A stretch of DNA of 64,000 bases from Ustulina deusta. Lineage: Eukaryota > Ascomycota > Sordariomycetes > Xylariales > Xylariaceae. The stretch spans positions 744,001 to 808,000 of the forward strand of contig JAJNNX010000004.1 in the NCBI GenBank assembly GCA_023159155.1. Direction: 5' to 3'. A program made the position numbers and the translations under genes. The number at the start of each line of letters is the position of its first letter. The stretch's first letter is position 1. The notes under the pieces are model-generated. The model did not search any database. It was given only the letters and a program-made list of their open reading frames with translations, and was not told the DNA's origin. This document shows positions 1-11,632 of this stretch, in pieces.

Positions 1-37
1 ATTCCCCCTTTTTTCGATTCCTAACCCCCGGCTATAG

Positions 38-2037
38 CTAAAAATATGATGTGGGGATTTAAGTCACGGTTGAGAAACATCACCGAAAGCGCTATTGAGT
101 CCGCCATCATGATTTTCAAGCTCGTTCTCAATGAGAACTGGCTACAAGGTCGCGGCATGGACAAGGTAGTTCCGGTCTGTCTCTATGCAGCTTGCCGTAG
201 AGAAGATAAGTGTGACATTATGCTCATTGATTTCGCCGAACTCGTTCATGTAAGTGAGCATTGCCACGGATGTCAATCCGAACGTAAGCTAACCTATCTT
301 TGCTAGATTAATGTCTACGAGCTTGGCCACGTCTTCAAGGATTTGAGTAGCATTTACTCCTTCCAAAATAACAATGTGAGATCAATCATACCTGAAGATC
401 TAATGATGCGCTTTGCCGAAAAGCTAGACTTCGGTGAGTTCACCAATAAAATCGCCGCCGATGCGACAAGACTTTGTCAACGAATGGGCCGGGATTGGAT
501 GGTCATGGGACGCCGTCCTTCAGGTATCTGTGGAGCTTGTCTCTTGATGGCCGCCCGTATGTGGAATTTCCGGCGGACCGTGAGAGAGATTGTTTATGTC
601 GTCAAGGTCACAACGCACACGATTGAACAACGTTTGGACGAATTCACTGTCACTGAAAGCAGCAATCTTTCTATCGAGAATTTCTTAAACCAAGAATTCC
701 TCGAATCACGCCATGACCCACCTTCTTTCTACAAACAAAGTGACGAGTGGAAAGAGAAGACGGAGAAAGAAAAAGAGGCTAGTGGAAGAAAGCGAAAACG
801 AACACTGGGGGATACTGATGGTGACGAGTTGGACCAAGCAAACGGCGAATCGGATCCATCAAGACGGGTTTCATCTGCCAGTGCAAGTATGCCGCCGCCA
901 CCAAGACCAGTTCCACCTCCAGACCTTTCAAAATTACGCCAAGTCGCAGAGTTCCTACCGAGATCCTTTGACAACACTGAAAGTAGAGAAACAGTAGTTC
1001 CTTTTGACCCTACGCAGGTTCCCAAACCAGCTCCTAAACGAGCAAAGGATGTTGTTGAGGGTCTAAATGCGGAAGACCCCACGAGTAGTCAAGCCATAGA
1101 CGAGCTAGTCGAGATCTACGGTTCCTCTGACGTCGGTAATGGAGATGAAAGCAACGAGATCAACGAAGAAGAAGATACACAGGCGCAATCCAAGAAGGGT
1201 CGGCGCAACAAACAGGGACCGGAAGAAGAGTCCCTTAAGTTTGACGAGGAGTGGGAGCGTGACGAAGCAGAACTAGAGAACCAGATTAATGAGGTGATCA
1301 ACGACCCTCATAGTTCTGCGCACAGTAAAGCTCTAGCAACAGCGGCGCATCTTGCTCACATCAAAGCCGAATGGGCACGCTCATTGCTTCCCCAGAAAGA
1401 GTTGAAAATGGATGAAATCATTGGTGAAGATGAATTTGCTGATGATCCAGAAGTACAATTCTGCGAGCTCGACCCAGAGGAGGTGCTTATCAAAGAGGAA
1501 ATCTGGTTAAACGCGAATAAAGATTGGGTGCGGAAACAGCAAGAGAAGGCGTATCGACAACAGATGGAAGATCTAGGGCCTCCAAAGCGAAAACGTAACC
1601 GTGTCAAGAAGCCACGAATCGGCGAAGGCCAACTGACTCCGGCTTCCACTCCTGGCGAAGCGGCTATTGACGTAATGAAAAAGCGGAATACGGTGTCGAA
1701 GAGAATCAATTACGATGCCATTGCTAGTCTATTTGGGAGCAGCAAGAAACGTGGTCCAGGCTCTGTCGTTTCTCGCATGGAGAGTGAGTCTGCTAGTCAC
1801 ATAACCTCTGGCGCGGCTAGTGTATCAGATGCTGGAACACCTTCCCATCATCATGAGAGCCCCAAACCTTCAGTCGAGAAGAATCCTCCAAAGGCCGTCG
1901 ATGAAGAACAAGACGAGGACATGGAAGAAGAGGAGCCACCTCCAGTAGTTTACGAATACGAGGATGATTATGAAGATGATGGATATGACGATGGCGATGG
2001 CGATGGCTATGATGATGGAGAAGGAGAAGCGTACTAA
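38..2037 (+). CDS. BRF1: Transcription factor IIIB subunit Brf1 (5' partial)
   Basis: Brf1 is the TFIIB-related subunit of TFIIIB that recruits RNA polymerase III to tRNA and 5S genes. The window opens inside an intron whose acceptor AG lies at 36-37, so the zinc ribbon and part of the first cyclin repeat lie outside. Visible exons are 38-249 and 307-2037, joined in phase across a 57-bp intron (gtaagt...ctag). The first exon has the cyclin-fold block with LYAACRRED. The second starts with INVYELGHVFKDL and carries the second repeat (RRPSGICGACLLMAARM), followed by a charged linker, a Brf1-homology stretch around 1230-1500 and a very acidic Asp/Glu/Tyr/Gly tail encoded by GATGGC-like repeats (1960-2034). 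The family call is firm; the missing 5' end is due only to the window edge. Confidence 0.93.
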
Positions 2038-4104
<2,067 letters not shown>

Positions 4105-4560
4105 TCACTCGCCATCCTCCTCATCACTAGGATCTATGATATTTATATTGTACCCGGCGAGAAATTGATTTCCAGGGCCACTGTTTGCCTTTGCGGCAGG
4201 GCTGTCTGTCTTCGTGCTTTTTTTGTTCGCGGCAGGGCCACTGTTTGCGTTCGTGGACGGGTCTGGCACACGGAGACCCGCCTTTCGTCTCATTCTCATC
4301 ATCTTTGCGTAAACCTTTTTAACTATTATGTTGTGAACATGTTCACCCCTGTCGGTTCTAATCGCATCATAACCATCTAGATCTAACCGCTGCAAGAGAA
4401 TTTCTAGGTTGCCAGGCTTCCAATATGTATCCAAGTGGTTTTGGATATAACGTGAAAACACTTTTTCTTGCTTCAGCGACCACAGAAAGCGGGGATCCTC
4501 GCTATCAATTTGCCTGGCTGGAACATTAAAGATAAGCGAGTCTCGAGTTCGTGGAGTCAT
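4105..4560 (-). CDS. Hypothetical protein, 151 aa
   Basis: I do not recognise the family. It is a single open frame with a fungal-type start context (ACACAATGACT). The first 90 residues look globular and mixed-charge (RFLWSLKQEKVFSRYIQNHL, then a YDAIRTDRGEH stretch and a basic KMMRMRRK segment). The rest is low-complexity Ala/Asn/Ser/Lys ending in an acidic DPSDEEDGE tail. A 16-bp unit is duplicated 60 bp apart (4173-4188 and 4233-4248), which repeats an ANSGP peptide 20 residues apart. It lies alone between the TAA repeat and SEC11. It may be lineage-specific, or the last exon of a larger model. Confidence 0.45.
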   Translation of the reverse strand: MTPRTRDSLIFNVPARQIDSEDPRFLWSLKQEKVFSRYIQNHLDTYWKPGNLEILLQRLDLDGYDAIRTDRGEHVHNIIVKKVYAKMMRMRRKAGLRVPDPSTNANSGPAANKKSTKTDSPAAKANSGPGNQFLAGYNINIIDPSDEEDGE

Positions 4561-5089
4561 TGTGTTGTGATTTGTTAGAAGGCAGCTGTTTGTAGCAAAG
4601 TAGCGAACTGCAAGAGGTCAGAATTTGGGCGTAGTCTTGCCTGATATTTATATTCCTAGTCGACTTGCGCTCTTGCTCTCAAACAGGGGCCTTGATGTAC
4701 TACAGCGTCCGGAAGTCCCAACACCTGCTGTGAAGTAAAACAGAGCTTTTGTTTTTCAGTAGGGGACTTACAATATTACACCGTTCCAGAGTTCCAACCC
4801 CTGCCGCAAAATAAAACGAAGCTCTCATTCACAAACAAAGGATCAGCTGCTAGGCCGGCCCAATGTAGGACTGCAACGGTCTCCATGGGACTAACACACT
4901 TCTGTTATGGGCATACATGTTAGAAAAAGGCCGGGAAACAAGCATGGCAAATGACACCTGACTCAAATCTGACTTGCGTGGGACTGCAGCCGTCTTCGCT
5001 GAAGACGCAAGTCAAGGTGAAGGGTACGCGCACTGAAAAACTTCTGCAATCATGGATCGGGACGAAACAAAGCGCTTCCAATCAATTCT
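4561..5089. other. Intergenic spacer between hypothetical gene and SEC11
   Basis: No gene is visible. There are two related short stretches (gtcc/aagtcccaacacctgctg at about 4710 and gttccaacccctgccgcaaa at about 4790) that look like a degenerate local duplication. Confidence 0.5.
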
Positions 5090-5704
5090 TTATTCTCGCT
5101 GCAACACCACTAACAAGCCCATTATCCCAAACATGACGGTCTTCAGCCACGGGTGTTCGCCAAACATAATAGTGACGTAGCCGACAAATGGTATGTAGCC
5201 GACGACGCTCCCGATGATGTCGCTCCTGTCGAGGTAGTCCTGGCCGCGGGCGTAGAGCTCGGTGTCGTCTGCAGCGTTGTTGTCGCCCTTGGTCAGCAGC
5301 TTCGAGTGCGCCCCCGTACCAAACTTGCGCACGACGCGGTGGACGATGGGTATTTCCTTGCCCCTGACGTTGTACACCACGACCTCGCCGACGTCTGTCT
5401 CGGCTATCAGATTGCGGTTCCAGAGGAACAACAGGTCGCCACGTTGGAAAGCAGGCTCCATTGATCCCGAGAGGACGACGACGATGGGGGACGGCGAGTC
5501 GGCGGCGAGAGAGAGGCCCTTCCACATCTGTGTGTTGCGCAATGAGTTAGCCGCGGATACTGGAAATGCCATTTCGCCCACCGATGCACGAGTGCTGATG
5601 GCCAGGAGAGCAGCCGCACGTACCATGAAAGCTGTGGACATCATGAGGGCGAAGTTGAGCAGCTGCGCAGCTGCTTGCCGCGGGTTCTGGAGGCTTGACA
5701 ACAT
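5090..5704 (-). CDS. SEC11: Signal peptidase complex catalytic subunit Sec11
   Basis: Sec11 is the ER-membrane serine protease that removes signal peptides from secretory proteins. Exons on the minus strand are 5704-5624 and 5527-5090, giving 172 aa, the normal fungal length. The 96-bp intron (gtacgt...cacag, with a ctaac branch site) is a multiple of three and has no stop, so an unspliced reading is 32 residues too long. The spliced protein has an N-terminal membrane helix (about 12-34), the catalytic serine in SGSMEP (Ser49), the catalytic histidine in IVHR (His90, replacing the bacterial Lys) and the conserved KGDNN block (107-111). A C-terminal hydrophobic segment ([10 protein letters not shown]) follows. 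All key residues are present. Confidence 0.96.
   Translation of the reverse strand: MLSSLQNPRQAAAQLLNFALMMSTAFMVRAAALLAISTRASVGEMAFPVSAANSLRNTQMWKGLSLAADSPSPIVVVLSGSMEPAFQRGDLLFLWNRNLIAETDVGEVVVYNVRGKEIPIVHRVVRKFGTGAHSKLLTKGDNNAADDTELYARGQDYLDRSDIIGSVVGYIPFVGYVTIMFGEHPWLKTVMFGIMGLLVVLQRE
5528..5623 (-). other. In-frame intron of SEC11
   Basis: Donor gtacgt follows the ATG codon at 5626-5624. The acceptor is cacag before ATGTGG, with a ctaac branch motif about 20 nt upstream of the acceptor. It is 96 nt and stop-free. Removing it restores the conserved AFMMWKGLS junction. Confidence 0.9.
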
Positions 5705-7125
5705 GACTGGCCACTTGACAATTGGTCAATGTGGTAATTAGTTAGCAATAGGGAATGTGGCCGCAGTCTGTCAAGAGCCTCTGCTGGCCGCGGTGAGTAG
5801 ATGAGTGGTTTGGGCTAGCTAGGACGTGTTCTGTATTCTGCTTCATCCCTTCAGGACCAAAAGATAATGACAGGTTGTTCACCAAAGTGTGTACAGTGCA
5901 TTGTTACAGTGTGTAGGGTCTATCTCAGCCACTGAGTGTTCGTAGGCTAAGCCACATTGAGAATTTACCTCTACCTAGGTACCCTCCTCCCTCTCCTACA
6001 TTATTAGTATTTAAGGTATTTAGGTACACCGTCAACAAGTTATGTGATAGAGTAGTCGTGAAGGCAATCTCGACACTCTAGGATGCCGAGATTTTCGCTT
6101 GGGTTGTAGAGATATAAGCATGCCATCCGTCGGGTTAGTTTACATTGGATCTAGACAGCAGGGAATTTAGAGGACGAAGGGCGTGTGTATCCCTCTCTGG
6201 GTTATAAAAGCTTTCGCCATGTATAAGCGATTCGGGAAATCAGGGTCAGGAGGAGCTATGCATCTTTAACCGCCACGTTCATTTGTATAAAAGTTATGAT
6301 TCAACATGTTATTCCTGTCTGCTGCCTTCCCATTCTCTGGCGGCTACACTCCAGTCGAATCATTCAGCATTGCAGCCACAGTAGGTTCAGTCGGCATAGA
6401 TCATGCACTCATTTATGACAGCTTGAGAGTTTCATCCCACGAGAGGAATATCTAGTAAGTCCATTAAGAAGTCCATGAATTTCTTCTTTATCAGTTATTA
6501 ATGTTGTTGTCTTTTCTTTTCTTTGCTTTTATTCTTAGAAAAAGACAACGAGAAAAGGCTATCCCTTTCAAAATGAAATAGGTCTAGAGCCTGGTAGTTA
6601 AGATTAGGATTCGCTTTATTGCGTTTTTGCCGTAGCCCATATAGCTTGCTGTGAAGCCGAGCATGTGGGATGATCAACTAACTACTTGTGATCAGAATTT
6701 CCCCTGAGAGCCATAAAAGTGGCAGGGCACAGACACGCTGAACATATAACTACGCCTGAAGGTCAACTGAGGTAGGTGTCAAGTCACCTCCTGTCTTATG
6801 AATTGTAGGGCTTGGATCGTGCTTGCTACGAGTTAGTACACGGCTAACGGCTCTGGCAGTTGTCACTCACGGGTACTATAGTATCACCTTCCAGCAGTTT
6901 TTTGTTTTGCTGCTGCTTCTGTTGTAATCGCAGGTCGGCTCGTTTGTTTCGTCTCGCTCAGCTTTCATCTCGCCGTCCTCGTTTGAACATTCCACAGTCT
7001 ACATTATCTTTCGCAACAACAATACCCTGCTATATGACCTACTGAGTCCTTATTCTTGAACCTACATTCCCAAACCGGCTCTCCCTGCCCTATTCGTCAA
7101 ATTACACCACAATATTACCTCCAAA
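5705..7125. other. Intergenic region between divergent SEC11 and membrane-protein gene
   Basis: This 1.4-kb spacer holds the promoters of SEC11 (leftward) and the gene at 7126 (rightward). It includes TAGGTACC-type motifs (about 5975-6030) and pyrimidine tracts. I see no coding segment. Confidence 0.5.
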
Positions 7126-8408
7126 ATGCCACCGACAGACACGACGCCTCTCCTGCCACAGTCCTCCAGAGAACAGACATCAGCACCTCAGGGAGACAGC
7201 CATGTAAGCCCCCAAAGAAAGCGCCTGATGGTATAAGGCGCCTGACCGTGTGTAGCCAATTACCTTGAGAGCATGCCACTCGCCTTGGCGGATCATTAAT
7301 CAGAGGCTTCTTTTCAGTATCCGAACGGTTCTAGCCTCTTACTTGACCTCGGTGGCGGGGGTGGCCCTCAAGTACAAACTTGAGAGCGAGGACGATCACA
7401 ATGGTTGGCGCATCCCATTCCAGTTTTCCACCGTTGCCTTTGTCATGCAGTGGACATACCATCTGTTAACCTTGGTAAGTTACCGTTTTCCAGACACGTC
7501 TCGATTTGGTAGTTTTCTCGAGCCTGATTGAAATGATATGATAGACGTGGACTGGTGTGCATACTTTTCAGCGGAGTAATCAAGAACCGGATGACGAGCC
7601 GCAAGGCTCATCTCGCATCGCTCGAGCCTTCTCACCACCCGATCAGCCGAGTACTGCCGAGCGAATCAGCTTCAGCATGTTCTATACGGTTTCCCATGTC
7701 TTCACTCTGCTCAATACGCTACTGTACTGGGCTGTCCTTGTACCCGCTGGTCATGGTGGATTCATATCTCCCGGATTCCCTCACCACCATCATAATTCCG
7801 GCAATAGCACCGGTATCTTCTATGACCCTAGTAAGCAATACTCTTAACTTCTGGGGTTTCTTTGTGGCATTTACAGCCGCTGCTTCAGAAGAATCGGGCG
7901 GGTACTAATACTGGTGCAGACAAAGGATTGTTCGAAGAAGATGATATCAAGGCGTTCAGCATCCTCAATATTTGGAGCATTACGGCCATTATAGCTTTCG
8001 TCGAGATGGTTTTCCTCAACAGCATTCGTCGCCAAAGTGTGAGTCAATGTGCTCGGAGATTGGTGTCTGGGAATCTTGAGCTGACATGCTGATGGGAATA
8101 GCCGGTCGTAGGACATGTCGCTGGCACCCTGGTTGCAAGTGGTCTGTATCTTGCTTGGGCTGGCATTGGCAAACTCGCAACAGGTCACTGGGGCTTGTTC
8201 TTCTTAGACCCCAAACTCATGGGCGATTCTACCGGGGCTGCGGTTGCGGCGGCGGCGGGCTTCACTGTTGCCTCCCCTATTGGTAAGTTTTTTTTCAACC
8301 CAGCTGGAGTTGCTCTTGCCCGTGCGAGCGATGCTGATGGCTTAAAAAGTATTCACATATATCTACGGCCTCATTGCGATGAGAGAATCGATAACGGCCT
8401 CCCGCTAG
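7126..8408 (+). CDS. FAR-17a/AIG1-like multi-pass membrane protein
   Basis: My model has six exons: 7126-7203, 7304-7474, 7545-7830, 7920-8038, 8102-8282 and 8350-8408. It gives 297 aa and keeps phase throughout; introns are 100, 70, 89, 63 and 67 bp with clear branch sites such as TACTAAT. The start has good context (ccaaaATGcc). The first exon is a hydrophilic N-terminus (PPTDTTPLLPQ). About five or six hydrophobic segments follow, including RTVLASYLTSVAG, FSMFYTVSHVFTLLNTLLYW, NIWSITAIIAFVEMVFL and VFTYIYGLIAMRE. The order resembles fungal FAR-17a/AIG1-like proteins, whose animal relatives hydrolyse branched fatty-acid esters (FAHFAs). Activity in fungi is not established, so function is inferred only. 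Exon 2's acceptor (cattaatcag) was chosen by phase over the nearby ttttcag. Confidence 0.72.
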
Positions 8409-10181
8409 GCGCCGCGTTAATGAGCACACGACGATGGGCTTAAAACGATGGGAGACGAGTCCGTCACCTATTTTGCATGCGAGCGACCCTGATGAAATGC
8501 GAAACAAGTATGGTGATTTGTGCCGTACTAAGGGTCGCTATACGTTATTGAAACAGTCTGTTCACAATCGACCCACTTGACGAGTTAGGTGATGAGGTAT
8601 GCCTCGGGCGGCACAGGACACTCAGTTGCATCACGAAGCCAATGGTATGGCAGGTCGAATGGCCGAAGTGCATTCCAAATTCTCCTCGCGGCTTCGGTGG
8701 CGATTTTTTGAACCTCGGTGCAGTGCCAGGTGAGATTGAAGTGGTGAACTGTCAAGGTGTCCTTCGAATAGCTCGCACGTTTTCCTAGATGAAGTGTTGA
8801 TACGATGTATTCAGATTGCTCTAGTGTCTTCGAAAGATCCGCTCTTCCTTTACCTCGGAACTCACACCTGGAACGTGACCAAGGTCAGGCAGAAAGGAAG
8901 CCCTGTTTTTGGCCTGATCAAATTGTTCATCAAAACGAGTCCCCTCTGCTGTCCAACAAGGTGACCCCTGCTTGTCTCACCTGATCTCTTGGGTCGCGAT
9001 TAGCTCCCGATGCCCTAAGCCGTATCTAAACTAGCACCCGGTATAGATCGTGTGCTGGAGGTCAAATGTGTGCCTGAGAACATCCATGCACACACGCTCC
9101 TCCACATGGTTAACCAACTCATCGGCATTCGCACATCTTGGTAGTATACGCCAGTCTTCGCGTCATTCGCCACTTACCTAGCAGCCATCTTTGGCAGTCC
9201 TTAATTTTGCCATGTGTCCCACACGTTAATGCTGCACATCGTACTACACCTGTTCCGAAGCTGACCAACTCACCAGCATCTTGGTGGCTTTGTAAGCCAT
9301 TAGCCCGATGTTGACAACACCTGTTAATTTTACTCCTCTTATCTAGAGATGATAGTAATGAGACGGCGTGTTTCGTTCGTAGCCCTCGCAACGTATGAGC
9401 ATCATTCTGATTTAAGTCTGCCAAGGCACCTGACCTAGATAGCAAGTATATCCCGGGGTCACCCATTCATTCAATGCCACGAATCAGCCTTAGGCTACGG
9501 AACGTCACGGCGTCCTTCCCTCGCTATTCGCTTAACTCAGCACATGTTTGAGTTTGTTCAGATGGATGTACTAGGTATGTCCTCCATCGGTACACACCAA
9601 TTCGTATTTCTAATTCGCTTCGTTGCGTTGGCCACAGCCTCTTTATTCCGAATGCAACTCAATCCCGCATGTAGGTAGCTCCACGCGGTGTGTCATACAG
9701 ACGCTGGCATCTCGCATGGCCGTTTGCCCAATCATGTTGCGTTCAACCAGACAGAGAGAGCTGTCTATCTCCAAGCCAACCGGCCGACGTGTGTGCCATG
9801 TGTGCGAACTGCATCGTATATTGTCATGAGTTTTCTCGCTATCGCACAGGTATTCACGAGAGTATTATGTACACCTATTGCAGTGCAGGCTCTGCATATA
9901 GTACGGTATATACCGGTACCGTTGACTTGTGTGCTGACGATCTGAGACCTGTTGAGACCAGGTGCATAACCCGACCCAATCCATAGAGACCCATGAGCCT
10001 AACCTACTTGGTAGGTAGTGTGGTGTGGTAGTGTAAGATGATGGATGGAGTGCAGCCCTGGCTCAGCAGTGGTTGTTGCTGGAGTGTTGTCGCGCTGTCG
10101 TCATGGTTGCCGGCAGTACCTATGCGTAGTGCAACCCCAGGCTCCGGTGAGCATTCAACCCCCCTTAGGCTACCTTGTACC

Positions 10182-10205
10182 TATCTACTAGTAGACTAGT
10201 AGATA
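10182..10205. repeat. Inverted repeat, 10-bp arms
   Basis: The arms tatctactag and ctagtagata are perfect reverse complements separated by 4 bases. It lies about 600 bp upstream of the BTB gene start. Function is unknown. Confidence 0.75.
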
Positions 10206-10410
10206 CCTAAGTGGGCACACCACACTACACCACCCTACTGTCCACCACTTGTCTATCTTTAGCCCGCCTTGAGGTGCATTGCATCAGCCCAACCAAATTC
10301 TAGCATCCAACATCCTAGTTACGCCCAGCCAAGCAGGCTGAGATAGGTACTTACATACCGTATGTACGCAATGGATGCCTGTATCTATCAAGTTAGGTGC
10401 CCAGGAAGAG

Positions 10411-10418
10411 TATAAATA
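10411..10418 (+). promoter_or_regulatory. TATA-like box upstream of BTB gene
   Basis: TATAAATA lies 378 bp before the BTB start codon and is followed by a long C/T-rich stretch typical of fungal promoters and leaders. The assignment is by position and motif only. Confidence 0.4.
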
Positions 10419-10795
10419 TCCAGGACACCCCCCCCTCAATTCTACCCCCTTTCTTTCGTTCTCCCTCCCCCACCACCACCGTCAAGGGTCGCAAAGCAAT
10501 ATAAGGATATCTCTAGAGACATTCGCTTGTTCTCTCGAATTGATCTGGGATACACCGCCCGGGCCCGTGTTTTCACAACTCTCTCTCTACACACTCATTT
10601 TTTTCATACACTCTTTTCGTCTGCGGAATCGTCAAATCCTATAGACAACCCCTCCACGTTCTTTTCGTCGCTCTCTAGTCAATTCACACAACCTCAAGGA
10701 GAAGCATCATTTTGTTGTTTGCTTTTCCTGAATTTGTCATCGCGAATTACACGTTGTCTCGATTTCTTCTGCACCTCCGATCAACAACCGCCAAC

Positions 10796-11632
10796 ATGTT
10801 CAAGCGCTCGTTTCGATCTTCGGACCGAGTCGACAAGTCGGCGAGGCTGAAGAAGTCCAACATTACAACTCGCGATCCCCAGAAGCTGTCGAAACTGCAG
10901 CAGTCGCTCGAGGACACTCTCCCGGTGAAGAGGACCCTCACCTCCCCAATCGTCACCCTGATGGTTGGGCATGAAGGGCGGCTGTTTGCGGCGCACGAGG
11001 AGGTTCTGTGCCAGTCGCCGTTCTTTGAGCGCGTCTGCCGCGACCAATACCTCGATGCGCAGAATAAGAGGATTTCACTCCCAGACGAAGAGCCTGAGAT
11101 CTTCTCGGCCGTGCTCGAATACCTCTACAAGGGTGACTACTACCCCCGCTTGCTGCACAACAAGCACCACAACTCTTGGGAGCTCGAGGACGCTGTGCGA
11201 TCCCCGGACCCTTCCGACCCTAATAACCCCCGAGGCGGCCGCGGAGCCGTCGAGGCCACCATGTACGTGCCGAGCGTAGACCAATACCTTCTACGAGACA
11301 CCGTCCTGTACTGTGCCGCCGAGCGATTCGGACTCGAGGAGCTCAAGCGCCTGTCTCTCCGGAAGCAGGGCCTGCAGAGTGGAATCGATGTCGGCACGAT
11401 CCTCCGGTCAGCCCAGTACGCCTACGACAACACGCCTGACACGGACTCGCGGCTCCGCGCTCACTATCTCGCTCTGATCATCCGATGTCGTAAGACATTC
11501 AAGAGGAGCGGAACCATGCAAGCTGAGATGGAAAAGGGCGGCAAGCTCTTCTTCGACCTCTTCGTGGCCATGTGCAACCATCTCGACGATGTCGTTGACA
11601 TGACCAACTCTCACACGCCCAAGACGATCTGA
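10796..11632 (+). CDS. BTB/POZ domain-containing protein
   Basis: A single exon encodes 278 aa, with the start chosen at gccaacATGttc. Residues about 50-105 form a BTB/POZ fold: SPIVTLMVG, then HEEVLCQSPFFERVCRD, then ISLPDEEPEIFSAVLEYLYKGDY. An insertion rich in Asp/Pro/Asn/Gly follows, then the later BTB helices (TVLYCAAERFGLEELKRLSLRK). Such fungal proteins often dimerise or act as adaptors for Cul3 ubiquitin ligases, but no partner domain (Kelch, MATH) is present here. The basic N-terminus (KRSFRSSDRVDKSARLKK) is not a recognised signal. The extended frame upstream to 10712 lies in the leader and was not used. No specific cellular role can be given. Confidence 0.88.
   Translation: MFKRSFRSSDRVDKSARLKKSNITTRDPQKLSKLQQSLEDTLPVKRTLTSPIVTLMVGHEGRLFAAHEEVLCQSPFFERVCRDQYLDAQNKRISLPDEEPEIFSAVLEYLYKGDYYPRLLHNKHHNSWELEDAVRSPDPSDPNNPRGGRGAVEATMYVPSVDQYLLRDTVLYCAAERFGLEELKRLSLRKQGLQSGIDVGTILRSAQYAYDNTPDTDSRLRAHYLALIIRCRKTFKRSGTMQAEMEKGGKLFFDLFVAMCNHLDDVVDMTNSHTPKTI

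Larger units (their letters stand above)
8409..10795. other. Intergenic region upstream of the BTB gene
   Basis: This 2.4-kb stretch has no convincing coding sequence. It holds TAGGTA-type motifs, a short inverted repeat (10182-10205), a TATA-like box (10411-10418) and a C/T-rich leader (about 10430-10480) before the BTB start. Confidence 0.5.

Noticed and set aside
10712..10795. Upstream in-frame extension of the BTB protein
   Set aside because: The extra residues are hydrophobic leader translation; the ATG at 10796 has better context and fits the domain.
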